DNA of 64,000 bases from Pseudomonas migulae (GTDB taxonomy: Bacteria > Pseudomonadota > Gammaproteobacteria > Pseudomonadales > Pseudomonadaceae): contig NZ_JALJWR010000001.1 of the NCBI RefSeq assembly GCF_024169315.1, positions 4,762,501-4,826,500 of the forward strand, written 5' to 3'. The translations under genes and the position numbers were made by a program. Below the pieces are notes generated by a model. It saw only the letters and a program-made list of their open reading frames with translations. It did not search any database and was not told where the DNA came from. Shown here in pieces: positions 9,154-19,284 of the stretch (positions are counted from its first letter, which is position 1; each line of letters opens with the position of its first letter).

Positions 9154-11679
9154 TCAGTAAACGTCGCGGCGGTAGCGGCCTTGTTCGATCAGGCGGTCGA
9201 CCTCTTCAATCCCCAGCACTTCGTTGAGCACGTGATCCACCCCCGAAGCCATCCCCTGCAGGCTGCCACAGATGTAAATCACGGCACCGTCGGCCAGCCA
9301 TTGCTTGAGCAGAGTGGCCGATTCACGCAAGCGATCCTGCACGTAGATCTTCTCGGCCTGATCCCGCGAGAAGGCCAGGTCCAGACGCTCGATGTCCCCC
9401 GCAATCAGCCACTCTTCCAGCTCGGCGCGGCACAGGTAGTCGTGCTCGCGATTGCGCTCGCCGAACAGCAGCCAATGACGTTGCTGCCCGTCGGCAATCC
9501 GCGCCTTGAGCAAACTGCGCAGCCCGGCCAGGCCGGTGCCGTTGCCCAGCAGGATCATCGGCACCGGTTCGACCGGCAGATGGAAACCGCTGTTGCGTCG
9601 TACGCGCAAACTGAGGGTGCTGCCCACCGGCGCGTGTTCGGTCAGCCATCCGGAACCGACACCCAGACTGCCGTCCTGATGCAGCTCCTGGCGCACGATC
9701 AGTTCCAGCACGCCGTCGGCGGCAATCGAGGCGATGGAGTATTCGCGCATGGCCAACGGCACCAGCGCGTCCACCAGCGCTTGCGCGTGCAGGCCGACCA
9801 GATGGGCGCGGTTCTCCGGCAATTGTCGACTGGCCAGGGCGTGTTCCAACGGTTGCGACAGACCGTCAAGCGTCACCGTGGCCCGACCGTCAATGCCCAG
9901 GCCGTCGAGAAAATGCTCGATCGCCCACGGGCAGTTGCGTGGCAACACTTCCACCAGGTCACCGGCCAGCCAGCTACTGGTGGTCGGGGCGGTGAGGCCC
10001 AGCAAGTACACCGGCGAACCGCTGCTGTCCGGGTTCATCAATTCGCGGCGGGTGAGCGTCCAGTTGTCGTAGCTCGGTGCCTGCCAGGTGTCCACGGGCG
10101 CCTGTCCGGTCAGCAAGCCGAGTTGCTGCTGCCAGTGACGCAAGGCGTAAGGGTCGCCGCAATCGACTTCCACGGGCGCGAACAGGTGCTTGCCGCCGTG
10201 CTCGCCGAGCCAGGTGTGCAAGCGGCGGGCAAAACCGCAGAAGTGCTGATACTGGCGATCACCGAGGCCGAGCACTGCGTAATTCAGGCTCTCCAGGCTC
10301 AACGCGCGACCGAGCACTTTGCGTTCGAAACCGCGAGCGCTGTCCGGCGCTTCGCCGTCGCCGAAGGTACTGACCACGAACAGGGCGTTGCTCGAATCAT
10401 GCAGGTCCTGTTCGCTGACATTCGCCAGTGGCTGAACCTTCACCGGCAGGCCTGCCGCCTGCAATTGCCCGGCGGTCTGCCAGGCCAGTTGTTCGGCAAA
10501 CCCGCTCTGGCTGGCGAAACCGATCAGCCACGCCGGTGCGTCGTTGCCCGGTTGTGCGAAGCCTTTGCGGGCGTCCTTGATCTGCTTTTTCTTGCGTCGA
10601 CGATCGAGGTACAGCAACCAGCCAGTGATGAAAAACAGCGGCATGGTCAGCGCGCTGATCGTCAGGATGATCCGTCCGACAATCCCGAAGTAACTGCCGA
10701 CGTGCAGCGCATAAATGCTGGTCAGAAGCTGCGCCTTGAAGCTCTTGTCGCTGTAACGGTCGTGGCGTTTGACGATGCCGGTGGCCGGATCGAGGGTGAT
10801 CTGGTTCAGCGCGCGGTCGTGTGGCGAGGAGTTCAACAGGTAAAACACAGTCGCCGGTTGTCCGGCCACGGGCGGCATGCGGATGTTGTAGGCGCTCAGT
10901 GCCGGACCGGCAGCGCTGTAGATGCTGCTCCACATCGCGGCGTAATCGGCGGTCGGCGCCGGGCCAGCAGGTGCCGGACCGCGATTGCGAACCCGCTCGT
11001 TCTGCGGCGAATCGGACAGCAACCGGGTCAAGCCCTTGTTGTACCACTCGTAGGACCACGACAACCCGGTCAGCGCCGCCAGGAGGTAAAACACCAGGCA
11101 CCAGGTACCAGCCACCGAGTGCAAATCCCAATTGAAGCTGCGGCCCTTTTTCTTCCAGTCGAGGGTCAGCCAGGCGCGCCAGCTTTTCCACTGGCGCGGC
11201 CAGCGCAGGTACAGACCGGACAGGCAGAAGAACACCAGGATCAGCGTGCACGCGCCGGTGATCTGCCGGCCGGTGTCGCCCATGGCGAGGAAGCGGTGCA
11301 GTTGCAGCATCAGGCCGAAGAAATCCTGGCCGGTGGCCTCGCCCATGAACTCGGCGGTATACGGGTCGAAGTAACGCATCTCACCGCGACGTTCGCCCGG
11401 CGGCGGGGTAAAGGACACCCGCGCGGCGTTGCCGCTGTCGGTGTCGACCCAGATCATCGCGACTTTCTTGCCCGAGGCGCCTTCGATCTTTTCCACCAGT
11501 TCGGCGGGCGGCAGCACGCCGGCGACCTGCTTCTCGACCTGCAACACCGACGGGTTCAGTGCGCGCAGGATTTCATCCTCGAACGACACCGTCGCCCCGG
11601 TGATGCCCATCAGGGCCAGGACCAGTCCGGCACTGATGCCGAAAAACCAGTGCAACTGGAACAGGGTTTTCTTCAACAC
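9154..11679 (-). CDS. piuB: PepSY / flavodoxin / FAD-NAD(P) reductase (PiuB-like)
   Basis: Inner-membrane oxidoreductase of 841 residues, probably reducing ferric siderophore iron in the periplasm or membrane. Order of domains: PepSY-associated TM region (about 1-370; TM helices near 10-30, 140-160, 190-215 and 340-365), a flavodoxin-like FMN domain (about 385-530; [20 protein letters not shown]), then a sulfite-reductase-type FAD/NAD domain (about 545-841; [39 protein letters not shown]). The start is GTG at 11679. It follows the TonB receptor on the same strand, as in the P. aeruginosa piuA locus. The symbol is given on synteny and domain content. Confidence 0.85.
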   Translation of the reverse strand: MLKKTLFQLHWFFGISAGLVLALMGITGATVSFEDEILRALNPSVLQVEKQVAGVLPPAELVEKIEGASGKKVAMIWVDTDSGNAARVSFTPPPGERRGEMRYFDPYTAEFMGEATGQDFFGLMLQLHRFLAMGDTGRQITGACTLILVFFCLSGLYLRWPRQWKSWRAWLTLDWKKKGRSFNWDLHSVAGTWCLVFYLLAALTGLSWSYEWYNKGLTRLLSDSPQNERVRNRGPAPAGPAPTADYAAMWSSIYSAAGPALSAYNIRMPPVAGQPATVFYLLNSSPHDRALNQITLDPATGIVKRHDRYSDKSFKAQLLTSIYALHVGSYFGIVGRIILTISALTMPLFFITGWLLYLDRRRKKKQIKDARKGFAQPGNDAPAWLIGFASQSGFAEQLAWQTAGQLQAAGLPVKVQPLANVSEQDLHDSSNALFVVSTFGDGEAPDSARGFERKVLGRALSLESLNYAVLGLGDRQYQHFCGFARRLHTWLGEHGGKHLFAPVEVDCGDPYALRHWQQQLGLLTGQAPVDTWQAPSYDNWTLTRRELMNPDSSGSPVYLLGLTAPTTSSWLAGDLVEVLPRNCPWAIEHFLDGLGIDGRATVTLDGLSQPLEHALASRQLPENRAHLVGLHAQALVDALVPLAMREYSIASIAADGVLELIVRQELHQDGSLGVGSGWLTEHAPVGSTLSLRVRRNSGFHLPVEPVPMILLGNGTGLAGLRSLLKARIADGQQRHWLLFGERNREHDYLCRAELEEWLIAGDIERLDLAFSRDQAEKIYVQDRLRESATLLKQWLADGAVIYICGSLQGMASGVDHVLNEVLGIEEVDRLIEQGRYRRDVY

Positions 11680-11763
11680 GTCACTCGCCTTGTTCGTTCA
11701 AAAATTGTCATCACGGCGCGCATTATGCCGTGGGCTGTCGAGAAGCATTCTTTTTTACGCACA

Positions 11764-11795
11764 AAAGCCCCGTTCATGTGGATGAACGGGGCTTT
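11764..11795 (-). terminator. Terminator after the TonB receptor gene
   Basis: On the minus strand, AAAGCCCCGTTCAT pairs with ATGAACGGGGCTTT around a 4-base loop, ending in a short T run. It lies 15 bases beyond the receptor stop, between the receptor and piuB. Transcription into piuB may therefore be reduced or come from its own promoter. Confidence 0.85.
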
Positions 11796-11810
11796 GACCT
11801 CACACTTCCA

Positions 11811-14072
11811 TCAGAAGTGGAAGTTGGCGCTCAGGAGGGCGGTACGACCCGCCGCCACGTGGGCGTAGTGCGTCTGGAACACCTGGTCGAAGTAACGCTT
11901 GTCGGTCAGGTTCTGTACGTTGAGTTGCAGGTCGACGTTCTTGGTCAGGCGGTAGCTGGCCATCGCGTCGTAGCGCCAGTAGGACGGGATCTCCACCGAG
12001 TTGGCGATGTTGCCGAACTGCGAATCGACGAACGTGGCACCCGCACCGATGGTCAACTTTTCCGGTACCAGGTCGTAGGTCGACCACAGGGTGAAGTTGT
12101 TCCGCGGGGTGCTCGGCATATGGTTGCCTTCATCGGCGGCGAGGGTGGTTTTGACCACTTCGCTTTCCATGTAGGTGTAGCCGCCGTAGACCTTCCAGTT
12201 ACGGGTCAGCTTGCCGGTGTAGGTCAGTTCCAGACCGTTGACGGTTTGCTCGCCGTCCAGCACCTGGGTGGTGGCGCCATCCGGATCGTCGATACGGGCG
12301 TTGGTTTTCTCGGTGCGGAACAGCGCTGCGGTCAATGACAGGTCATCACCGAAGAAGTCCCACTTGGTGCCGATCTCGTAGTTGCGGTTCTTTTCCGGAT
12401 CGAGGTCGCTGTTGTTGGCGGCCAGTTCCAGGTTGCCGTTGCCGCTGGTTTCGCCCGCCGGGTTGCTGGAGGTCGAGTAGGCGGCGTAGATGCTGCCGTT
12501 CGGCAACGGGTTGTAGACCACGCCGATCTGGTAGTTCACCAGGTCGCTGGTGTTCTCGCGATCAAAGCTCCCCGCCGGTGTGGTACGGCCAGCGTTAGCG
12601 AAGCCGCTGGATTTGACCTGGTAGTTGTCATAACGCAGGCCCAGGTTCAGGGACCACTGTTCGTTGAACTTCAAGGTGTCGAACACATAAGCGGCGGCAG
12701 TCTTGGTGTCGGTATCGGTGAACGCAGCGCTGTCGGTGATCCGGCCGTTCCAGTTATCCCCAGGCGTCGGGTTGTACAGGCTGGTGCAGTCGCCGGAGCG
12801 GAAGAGTGCAGGGTTGCACGTCGTGCCGTTGGCGGCCGACGTCAGGATGTACGGACGGTTGTGGGTGTCCTGGTAAGAAAATTCAATGCCGGTGACCAGG
12901 CTGTGTTCAATGGCGCCGGTGTCGAATTTGGCGCTCAGGTCGGTCTGGTTTACCCAGCCGCTGGACGTCGAATTACGGTTCTTGGTGCCACGGTAGACGC
13001 TGCCCCGGGCGACGTTGCCCTTGCTGTCGTCCGGGTTGGTGACGATGTAGTCCAGGGTCGAACGGGACATGCGGAAGCTGTTGGACAGGGTCAGGTCTTC
13101 GTTCAGATCGTGCTCGATCTTGAAGGTGCCGCTGTCATTGGTGGTTTCGCGATAGTCGCGGTTGGTCACGCCGTAGAAATTGTCGCGGTCGACATTCACC
13201 GGCTTGTCGACGTTGTACTTGCTGCGGGCCGGGTTCAGGGTCAGCGGAATGCCGTAGTCCGGCATGTCATCGGTTTCGACGTGGTAGTAACCGAGGGTCA
13301 CACGGGTATCGGTGCCCAGGCCGAACGCGAACGTCGGCGCCACGCCCCAGCGGCTGACGTCCACGGTGTCACGGCCGGCGACGTTGGCTTCGTGCTTCAT
13401 CAGGTTCAGACGGAAGGCCGAGGTATCGGTCATCTGCTGGTTCAGGTCGAGCGTGGTGCGCTTGGTCTGATCCGAGCCCCAGGTGAAGCCGCCGTTGTAG
13501 AAGCTGCCCAGTTTGGCGGTCTTGCTCACCAGGTTCAGGCTGCCACCGGTGGAGCCGGCGCCGGTGAAGGCCGACCCCGGACCTTTGCTGACTTCGATCG
13601 ATTCAACGTTGAAGATTTCGCGGCTCTGGGACGCCGGGTCGCGCATGCCGTCGACGAAGGTGTCACTTTCAGCGTTGAAGCCGCGAATGATCGGCCGGTC
13701 GCCCGCCGGGTTGCCGCCTTCGCCTGCACCGAAGGTGATACCCGGCGTGGTGCGCAAGGCGTCGACCAGGCTGGTGGCGCCGGTGTCGCGGATCACTTGC
13801 TGTGGAATCACGGTGACGCTTTTCGGCGTCTCGCGCAGCGGCGCGGTGTATTTCTTGTTGGCCGAGGTATCGGTCTTGTAGGAGGTGTCGTCCTGAGCTT
13901 CGCCGGTGATGTCGGTAGCTCCCAGGGAAATCACGTTGCCCGGTGCTTTTTCGTCGGTCTTCTCAGCCGCGAAAACCATGTGGCCCGCAGAGCCAGCGGT
14001 GATTGCCACGCCAATCGCGGAAGCGAGCAAACGCGGTGAACTGGCAGGTGATTGTGATGGTTGGCGTGACAT
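11811..14072 (-). CDS. piuA: TonB-dependent catecholate siderophore receptor (PiuA/Fiu-like)
   Basis: Outer-membrane gated channel of 753 residues for iron-catecholate uptake. A Sec signal (about 1-40, ending ...MVFAAEK) is followed by a short TonB-box region, then the plug (about 75-200: [58 protein letters not shown]). A 22-strand barrel ends in a terminal Phe (LLSANFHF). The start at 14072 has a GGAGGGG ribosome-binding site; an upstream in-frame ATG at 14213 would put 47 charged residues before the signal. It is divergent from piuC, and candidate Fur sites lie between. The piuA/fiu assignment rests on the neighbours piuB, piuC and the Sel1 gene. Confidence 0.9.
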   Translation of the reverse strand: MSRQPSQSPASSPRLLASAIGVAITAGSAGHMVFAAEKTDEKAPGNVISLGATDITGEAQDDTSYKTDTSANKKYTAPLRETPKSVTVIPQQVIRDTGATSLVDALRTTPGITFGAGEGGNPAGDRPIIRGFNAESDTFVDGMRDPASQSREIFNVESIEVSKGPGSAFTGAGSTGGSLNLVSKTAKLGSFYNGGFTWGSDQTKRTTLDLNQQMTDTSAFRLNLMKHEANVAGRDTVDVSRWGVAPTFAFGLGTDTRVTLGYYHVETDDMPDYGIPLTLNPARSKYNVDKPVNVDRDNFYGVTNRDYRETTNDSGTFKIEHDLNEDLTLSNSFRMSRSTLDYIVTNPDDSKGNVARGSVYRGTKNRNSTSSGWVNQTDLSAKFDTGAIEHSLVTGIEFSYQDTHNRPYILTSAANGTTCNPALFRSGDCTSLYNPTPGDNWNGRITDSAAFTDTDTKTAAAYVFDTLKFNEQWSLNLGLRYDNYQVKSSGFANAGRTTPAGSFDRENTSDLVNYQIGVVYNPLPNGSIYAAYSTSSNPAGETSGNGNLELAANNSDLDPEKNRNYEIGTKWDFFGDDLSLTAALFRTEKTNARIDDPDGATTQVLDGEQTVNGLELTYTGKLTRNWKVYGGYTYMESEVVKTTLAADEGNHMPSTPRNNFTLWSTYDLVPEKLTIGAGATFVDSQFGNIANSVEIPSYWRYDAMASYRLTKNVDLQLNVQNLTDKRYFDQVFQTHYAHVAAGRTALLSANFHF

Positions 14073-14137
14073 GTGAATTCCCCTCCCCAAGGATTTGAGG
14101 CCGCGGAATATAGGGTAGACGCGTCTTTGTATCAATT

Positions 14138-14156
14138 GCGAAACGTTACTATTCGC
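14138..14156 (-). promoter_or_regulatory. Candidate Fur box upstream of the TonB receptor
   Basis: GCGAA-acgttacta-TTCGC is an imperfect 19-base inverted repeat 66 bases upstream of the receptor start. On the minus strand it reads GCGAATAGTAACGTTTCGC, resembling the outer arms of a Pseudomonas Fur box. The context (siderophore receptor) fits; the sequence match is partial. Confidence 0.45.
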
Positions 14157-14228
14157 ACTGAATTTACATTCTTTACAATTTACCCTTACGGTTTTTGCTG
14201 TTTCATCCGTCACGGGGGTTTTACAGCG

Positions 14229-14250
14229 GCAATAAGAATCAATACCATTG
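14229..14250 (+). promoter_or_regulatory. Candidate Fur box upstream of piuC
   Basis: GCAATAAGAATCAATACCAT lies about 30 bases before the piuC start. It contains the AATxAGAATxAATA-like core seen in Fur sites. It may serve piuC directly or act on both divergent promoters. Confidence 0.45.
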
Positions 14251-14279
14251 ACGCTCCTTTGCCTTCAGGTGTATTTCCC

Positions 14280-14960
14280 ATGCTGCTGCACATCCCCGGC
14301 GTGTTCGCTAAAGAAGAAGTGCAGCGCATCCGCGAGGCGCTGGAACAGGCGGATTGGGCGGATGGAAAAATAACCGCCGGTTACCAGTCGGCCAAGGCCA
14401 AGCACAACCTGCAACTGCCGGAAGGCCACCCGCTGGCCAAGGAAGTCGGCGCGGCGATGCTGGAGCGGTTGTGGAAAAATCCGCTGTTCATGTCCGCGGC
14501 ACTGCCGCACAAGGTTTTTCCTCCGTTGCTGAACTGCTACACGGCGGGCGGCAGTTTCGACTTTCATATCGACAACGCCGTGCGTCAGCCCAAGGGCAGC
14601 ATCGAGCGCGTGCGCACTGATCTGTCGGCGACGCTGTTCTTCAGCGAGCCTGAGGATTACGACGGCGGTGAACTGGAGATCCAGGACACCTTCGGCACCC
14701 AGCGCGTGAAGTTGCCCGCTGGCGACATGGTCCTTTATCCCGGCACCAGCCTGCACAAGGTCAACGCCGTCACCCGCGGCACTCGCTACGCCTCATTCTT
14801 CTGGACCCAAAGCCTGGTCCGCGAAGACAGCCAGCGCGCGCTGCTGTTCGAGATGGACGGGGCGATCCAGCAACTGACGCAGGACATGCCGGAGCACCCG
14901 TCGCTGATCCGCCTCACGGGCACGTATCACAACCTGCTGCGTCGCTGGGTCGACGTATGA
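14280..14960 (+). CDS. piuC: Fe(II)/2-oxoglutarate PKHD-type hydroxylase PiuC
   Basis: Prolyl-4-hydroxylase-like dioxygenase of 226 residues, the usual length for the PiuC/YbiX family. The iron facial triad is visible as His96-x-Asp98 (FDFHIDNA) and His159 (YPGTSLHKV), with the 2-oxoglutarate-binding Arg169 ([10 protein letters not shown]). The natural substrate is not known; in other pseudomonads the gene is co-regulated with the PiuA siderophore receptor and iron starvation. The start at 14280 gives [10 protein letters not shown] and matches the family; the ribosome-binding site AGGTG is modest. It overlaps the next gene by ATGA. Confidence 0.95.
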   Translation: MLLHIPGVFAKEEVQRIREALEQADWADGKITAGYQSAKAKHNLQLPEGHPLAKEVGAAMLERLWKNPLFMSAALPHKVFPPLLNCYTAGGSFDFHIDNAVRQPKGSIERVRTDLSATLFFSEPEDYDGGELEIQDTFGTQRVKLPAGDMVLYPGTSLHKVNAVTRGTRYASFFWTQSLVREDSQRALLFEMDGAIQQLTQDMPEHPSLIRLTGTYHNLLRRWVDV

Positions 14961-15724
14961 GTTTTCAATTGCGCCGCGAAGAAGTGCTCGACGGCGATCA
15001 ACTCAAAGCCATGCTCAATGAAAGTCCGGCGCGTGCTGCTCAGGCGATCCTGATCGCTGCCCGCGAAGGGGTTCTCGATGCTCAGGCCTTGCTCGGGCAA
15101 ATCCTGCTGGACGGGCAAGGGATCGAGCAGGATCAGCCACTGGCCGTGCGCTGGTTCGGGATCGCCGCCCAGCGAGGGCATCTGATGGCGCGCAACATGC
15201 TCGGTCGTTGCCATGAGCACGGTTGGGGTTGCGGCGCCGATCCTGCTGTTGCTGCGCGGCATTACCGGGTCGCGGCAGAAGCGGGGCTGGATTGGGCGAT
15301 GTACAACTACGCCAATTTATTAGCCACCGGGCGCGGCGTAATGGAGGATCAGCGGCAAGCGCTGAGTCTTTATCGTCGCTCTGCGGAGCTGGGTCACGCC
15401 AAGTCGATGAACCTGCTCGGGCGGTACCTTGAAGACGGGTCCTTTTGTCCGGCTGATCCGCAATCGGCTGTCGATTGGTATCGGCGTTCGGCTGAAGGCG
15501 GGGATTTTCGTGGTCAGTTCAGTTACGGCGCTTGTCTGGCAGAAGCGGGCCAAACCCATGAAGCAGTAGGCTGGCTACGCAAGGCGTTACTCGGGGGTAA
15601 CTTGAATTTTTTGCGCGCCAGTGCCCCGACATTGATGAATGCAACGCACCCTGAAATACAGCAATTGACGCGCGAATATGTATTGCGCATCGCTGAACTT
15701 GAACGTCTGGAAATCAATAGGTAA
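14957..15724 (+). CDS. Sel1-repeat (TPR-like) protein
   Basis: 255-residue protein made of Sel1-like repeats (for example [80 protein letters not shown]), about five units from residue 40 to 220. Such repeats form a solenoid used for protein-protein contacts. No signal peptide is seen. It starts four bases inside piuC (ATGA), so the two are one transcription and translation unit, and this pairing is conserved in Pseudomonas. Specific role unknown. Confidence 0.9.
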   Translation: MSFQLRREEVLDGDQLKAMLNESPARAAQAILIAAREGVLDAQALLGQILLDGQGIEQDQPLAVRWFGIAAQRGHLMARNMLGRCHEHGWGCGADPAVAARHYRVAAEAGLDWAMYNYANLLATGRGVMEDQRQALSLYRRSAELGHAKSMNLLGRYLEDGSFCPADPQSAVDWYRRSAEGGDFRGQFSYGACLAEAGQTHEAVGWLRKALLGGNLNFLRASAPTLMNATHPEIQQLTREYVLRIAELERLEINR

Positions 15725-15957
15725 CAGGGTTTTCCCCTTTATTGTTTAGAACTATCTAAGTAACGGGCGCTTGTCTGGTGCAAGTTGGTCGGTTTGCTTG
15801 TGTTGTATTTTGATTTTACGTTTTTGTTGTTCGTGGCGTTTGACTCGTTAACCTGTACTAACTTAGTATTTTTTTAGTGTTCTCGTTCACTTATCTGTTG
15901 AGCGGGTTTTTACATATAGCGAACTCAATCAAATAGCCATTAATTAAAGGATTAATT
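15725..15957. other. AT-rich intergenic stretch before the toxin operon
   Basis: About 230 bases visibly richer in T and A than anything around (runs such as TTGTATTTTGATTTTACG and TTTTTTAGTG), ending with a good ribosome-binding site AAAGGA before 15958. It looks like imported DNA or a silenced (H-NS-like MvaT target) promoter region. No terminator for the Sel1 gene and no confident -35/-10 pair were picked out. Confidence 0.5.
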
Positions 15958-18231
15958 ATGAGTATCAATGCCGTCTGGGATGATGCACTTAAAAATGCCA
16001 CAGCTGAAAACCTTACCCGCTTTGCTCAGTTAGCCCCCAAAACCCTGGCCAGCGCTTCAGCGCCAGACCAGCCAGATGGACCGCGAAGCAAAGGTCTGCT
16101 CCTGACGAAAAAGCAGATCATCGACTTGCGCAAATATGAGGCCGCCGCACTGGCGCTGCCTTTCACCGTTCAGGATGTGCGGGACTACCTGCGGTTTGGC
16201 GACGACGCAGGTGGTGGCAGCGGCCTTAGAGCCGAAGATTTCGTCAAGACTTTCAGTGCAACTCGCCGCCATGCCCAGCGCTGGTCGCCACTGCGTGAGT
16301 CGATTATGTTGACCGGCAGTCAATTGAGGCTGTTCGCCACCAGCATGGGGATCTATGGCAGCGCCATTGAAGATGTCTATGCGGATGTAAGGGCTTCCGG
16401 ACTGCTTGAAAAGCACAATATTAAAAACCTCGAAGAACTGAAAAAACTGGAACTGGAACTGAATCTTGGCGACAAGTTTCCGGGTATTGATCTGGAGCCG
16501 GATACTGTCAGTGATCTTGGTTATTATCTGGATCAGATATTTTCCAGGATTAACGATAATCTGAAAAATGTGGAGTCGATCAAGGTTACATTGGATAACT
16601 TTGGTTATGACCTGCGTGAGTATGTTCTTCCTGATATCAAGTTTCGGGTTAGCCTGATTAACAGCATTTCATTACCGGCGGACATCGAAACCCTCACCGC
16701 GCAGATTGAACACCGTGCCTTGAGAATTACCGAAAAAAACGCCGAATACAAAACAGCTGTCGAAAAATCCATCGGCGCGGCGGCCGGCATGAACCTGGTG
16801 GGTCTGGCGTTGGCCATTTATCTGGGGGTGGAAGCCGAGAATATCCGCGCCGAAAGGAATCGCCTGTATGTGGAGCAGGAAGAGGCCATCACCGATCTGA
16901 AGAACAAAAACCAGACGTTAGGCTCCTTGAACCGGGTCAAACATGACCTGCAAGGGCTTGAGTTGGTGGCCGTCGATGCGGACGTTGCCACTCGGAATCT
17001 GATGCATGTCTGGAGTGTCATGCACTTTTATGTCAAAAGTTCAAAATTGGCCGTCGACGGGATTCATGATGCGCTGAGCCTGCGCCGATTCATGACGGCC
17101 TTTCGTGAAGTGGTCAGTCCGTGGAAGCAGATCGAAACCGATGCCGACGCACTGATCGCCGTGTTCAGGGAGGCGGACGAAGAGTATGAGCGCAACTACA
17201 GCGCTACGCCGCGCGGATTGTCAGTACGCATCGGCCAGCCGGGTGTTGATCTGAACGTCATGTCCGAGCGCATCGGTTTGATGAGGGATGGCGCTATCGA
17301 AGCGCGTGTTCTGTTCAGTAAATGGAACTACCTGAGTGATCTGCACAATAGGTTCCAGGTGCTGGTGCGTAACGTAAGTGAGGGCGCCGCGCAGCTCAGC
17401 AACTCGGCACTCGCCGGCAAAATGAGGCTGGAAGATTGCATGCGCCGTTTGTCCAGTCTGGATGAGGAACTGAACGAGGCATTGAGCGAAGGGAATGAAC
17501 AGGACATCGAGGACATCAAGGCCGATCGTGCCGATTTACTGGAGAAGTGCAGCACCATTGTCGATGGACAGTCCCGTGCAGTCAGTCAGCACCTCGGCCT
17601 GATCAATGAAGTCCTGAACCGTCGTTTGACGCTGGGTTTCATGGCCGACCTGGAAAAGGATCAGCAAACAGCTCAGCGACAGGTCGAGCACTTGCACGCG
17701 AAACTGAAGGAGCGCCAGGATCAACGCACATTGATCAGCGATGCCATCAGCCAGCTTGAGACGGGTGGAATCGAAAAAATCGGCAAAGATATCGCGCTTA
17801 CCCTTGAAGCGGTGACCAAGCTTGGTCTTGCCCCACCTGAAGTCCAGCTGATCATGTTTGCTATCGAGCAACTTAAAAAGACCATCGAGGCTGTCGGCGA
17901 CGGTATTCGTTTTCTCGACATGGTGGCCGAACGCGACAAGTTGGTAGAGACGATTGATGCGTTGACCCGAAGCATCGAGGCCGGGAATCGCGACGTTGCT
18001 TCATTCGCGGGCAAGGCTGAGTTTATCCGTGTGATTCATTCGATTGACGACCACCGCCAGGTCTACGTTCGGCAATACAGCAAGGTGGTCGATGCCTTCC
18101 ATCAGTTCACTGCGCAAATCGACGCCGACAAGGGCGTTGAGGATGGCGAGCGCAGCAAGCGGTTTATTGATGCGGCGCAATCCTTTGTTGCGTTCCTGAC
18201 GCCCCTGGCGTTGCCGCTGACCGCGAGTTGA
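15958..18231 (+). CDS. YaxA/XaxA-like pore-forming toxin subunit A with a long C-terminal extension
   Basis: 757-residue protein whose first ~414 residues resemble the A subunit of alpha-xenorhabdolysin/YaxAB binary toxins: LTKKQIIDLRKYEAAALALP (49-68), HAQRWSPLRESIMLTGSQL (105-123), a hydrophobic hairpin 271-290 (GAAAGMNLVGLALAIYLG) followed by AENIRAERN, and the terminal signature SLRRFMTAFREVVSPWKQ (374-391). Family members are about 410 residues. Residues 415-757 are an additional helical, coiled-coil-prone half (for example 545-600 and 615-700), about the size of a B subunit. No Sec signal is present, as in the family. Upstream DNA is AT-rich and the ribosome-binding site AAAGGA is good. 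The next gene follows 97 bases later. Subunit A assignment is firm for the N-terminal half; the role of the extension is not known. Confidence 0.8.
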   Translation: MSINAVWDDALKNATAENLTRFAQLAPKTLASASAPDQPDGPRSKGLLLTKKQIIDLRKYEAAALALPFTVQDVRDYLRFGDDAGGGSGLRAEDFVKTFSATRRHAQRWSPLRESIMLTGSQLRLFATSMGIYGSAIEDVYADVRASGLLEKHNIKNLEELKKLELELNLGDKFPGIDLEPDTVSDLGYYLDQIFSRINDNLKNVESIKVTLDNFGYDLREYVLPDIKFRVSLINSISLPADIETLTAQIEHRALRITEKNAEYKTAVEKSIGAAAGMNLVGLALAIYLGVEAENIRAERNRLYVEQEEAITDLKNKNQTLGSLNRVKHDLQGLELVAVDADVATRNLMHVWSVMHFYVKSSKLAVDGIHDALSLRRFMTAFREVVSPWKQIETDADALIAVFREADEEYERNYSATPRGLSVRIGQPGVDLNVMSERIGLMRDGAIEARVLFSKWNYLSDLHNRFQVLVRNVSEGAAQLSNSALAGKMRLEDCMRRLSSLDEELNEALSEGNEQDIEDIKADRADLLEKCSTIVDGQSRAVSQHLGLINEVLNRRLTLGFMADLEKDQQTAQRQVEHLHAKLKERQDQRTLISDAISQLETGGIEKIGKDIALTLEAVTKLGLAPPEVQLIMFAIEQLKKTIEAVGDGIRFLDMVAERDKLVETIDALTRSIEAGNRDVASFAGKAEFIRVIHSIDDHRQVYVRQYSKVVDAFHQFTAQIDADKGVEDGERSKRFIDAAQSFVAFLTPLALPLTAS

Positions 18232-18328
18232 TGTCTTGAGAAGCAAGGCAGCTTATCGTCGATAAGTTGCCTTGGTCCGCAACGGCAGCTGTTGCGGGTC
18301 AACAACTGCCCCTGTCGAAGGATTGACG

Positions 18329-19234
18329 ATGTTTGATTATTTGCTGAACGAGAAGAATTTTTCTTCGCTGAATGAATACACCCGATTCTTGAATGACCTT
18401 CCGGCGACGCTGAATGAGATTCAGCGCTTCTCGAAATCCTTTCAGAGCCAAGGGCATGTGATGATGACCCCGCCGAGCGCGAGCTTGCTGACTCAGGCGG
18501 CGACGATGAATGCGCTCTGCTGGCGGGCCGTCCAGATTACAGTCCCGCAGCTGGCGTTCGCGAGTGGCAGGGTGGTCACACAGGTATCCACGCTCCTGGA
18601 AGAGTTTCGAGAGGAATTACGCAAGGCCAGCGGCCCCGCGCGGCGCATGGCGCTCCAGGACATTGATCCACGGCGGTTTACCCCGGCGGGCTCCAATTCA
18701 GCGGGTACCAACCGTCCACGCGATGTGGTGGTGATCATGCGCAACCTGGTTCAGCAGTTGGAGGGGTGCGAACGGGCGAGCGCACAGTTCAAGTCGCAGA
18801 TCGTTCAGATTGCCCAGACGATTCACAGCATCTTTGTACGGTTTATAGAGTCGCTGTCGATGAGGCTTTGCATTTGCGACGGCCCCGTTTCGAAGATCGA
18901 GGCGTACTACTCGTTGGGGCACTTCGGGTTACCGGTTATGCATTACGATCCGCAAGCCGGGTATTCGCTGGAGCAACGTCTGGAGAAAGCCAGGGAGCAT
19001 TTGCAAGCCTTGTTCGGGATGTATGCCCAAGCCACCAGTGCCGCGAATAATCTTGGCGATTTTTGCCACCGCATGAATTTTTACCTCAATGTCGTCAAGA
19101 CCGAGCTTCTGTTCAACGATGGGCATCAAACGCTGGCGCGTGCGAACCTTTCGTTGGCCACGATCGTTCAGCCCATTGAGGAACTCAGGACGATGTCGAA
19201 CGGCTTGCTGCGCCTGTCATCAAAGTTGCAATAA
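18329..19234 (+). CDS. Second toxin component, probable XaxB/YaxB-like subunit
   Basis: 301-residue, mostly helical protein (LNEYTRFLNDLPATLNEIQR, VVTQVSTLLEEFREELRKAS, SLEQRLEKAREHLQALFGM) encoded directly after the YaxA-like gene. Its position and helical make-up suggest subunit B of a binary alpha-pore-forming toxin, but it is shorter than the usual ~350 residues and I see no strongly hydrophobic segment. It could be a shortened B subunit, a third component, or an accessory protein. An AAGGA ribosome-binding site precedes ATG 18329; an upstream in-frame TTG at 18272 lacks one. A strong terminator follows. Confidence 0.6.
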   Translation: MFDYLLNEKNFSSLNEYTRFLNDLPATLNEIQRFSKSFQSQGHVMMTPPSASLLTQAATMNALCWRAVQITVPQLAFASGRVVTQVSTLLEEFREELRKASGPARRMALQDIDPRRFTPAGSNSAGTNRPRDVVVIMRNLVQQLEGCERASAQFKSQIVQIAQTIHSIFVRFIESLSMRLCICDGPVSKIEAYYSLGHFGLPVMHYDPQAGYSLEQRLEKAREHLQALFGMYAQATSAANNLGDFCHRMNFYLNVVKTELLFNDGHQTLARANLSLATIVQPIEELRTMSNGLLRLSSKLQ

Positions 19235-19266
19235 AAAAAAGCCCATGACACGTCATGGGCTTTTTG
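19233..19266. terminator. Bidirectional terminator between toxin operon and speC
   Basis: GCCCATGAC-AC-GTCATGGGC, flanked by a run of eight A on the left and five T on the right. The perfect 9-bp stem works for both the toxin operon (plus) and the decarboxylase gene (minus), which converge here. Confidence 0.95.
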
Positions 19267-19284
19267 ATTTCTGCGTGCAGCGTT

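Noticed and set aside
9181..11868. 895-residue open frame antisense to the PepSY reductase gene
   Set aside because: Mirror of a real gene; composition typical of antisense translation in GC-rich genomes.
14073..14213. Longer N-terminus for the TonB receptor (start at 14213)
   Set aside because: It would place 47 charged residues before the signal peptide and run over the regulatory region; the ATG at 14072 has a strong ribosome-binding site.
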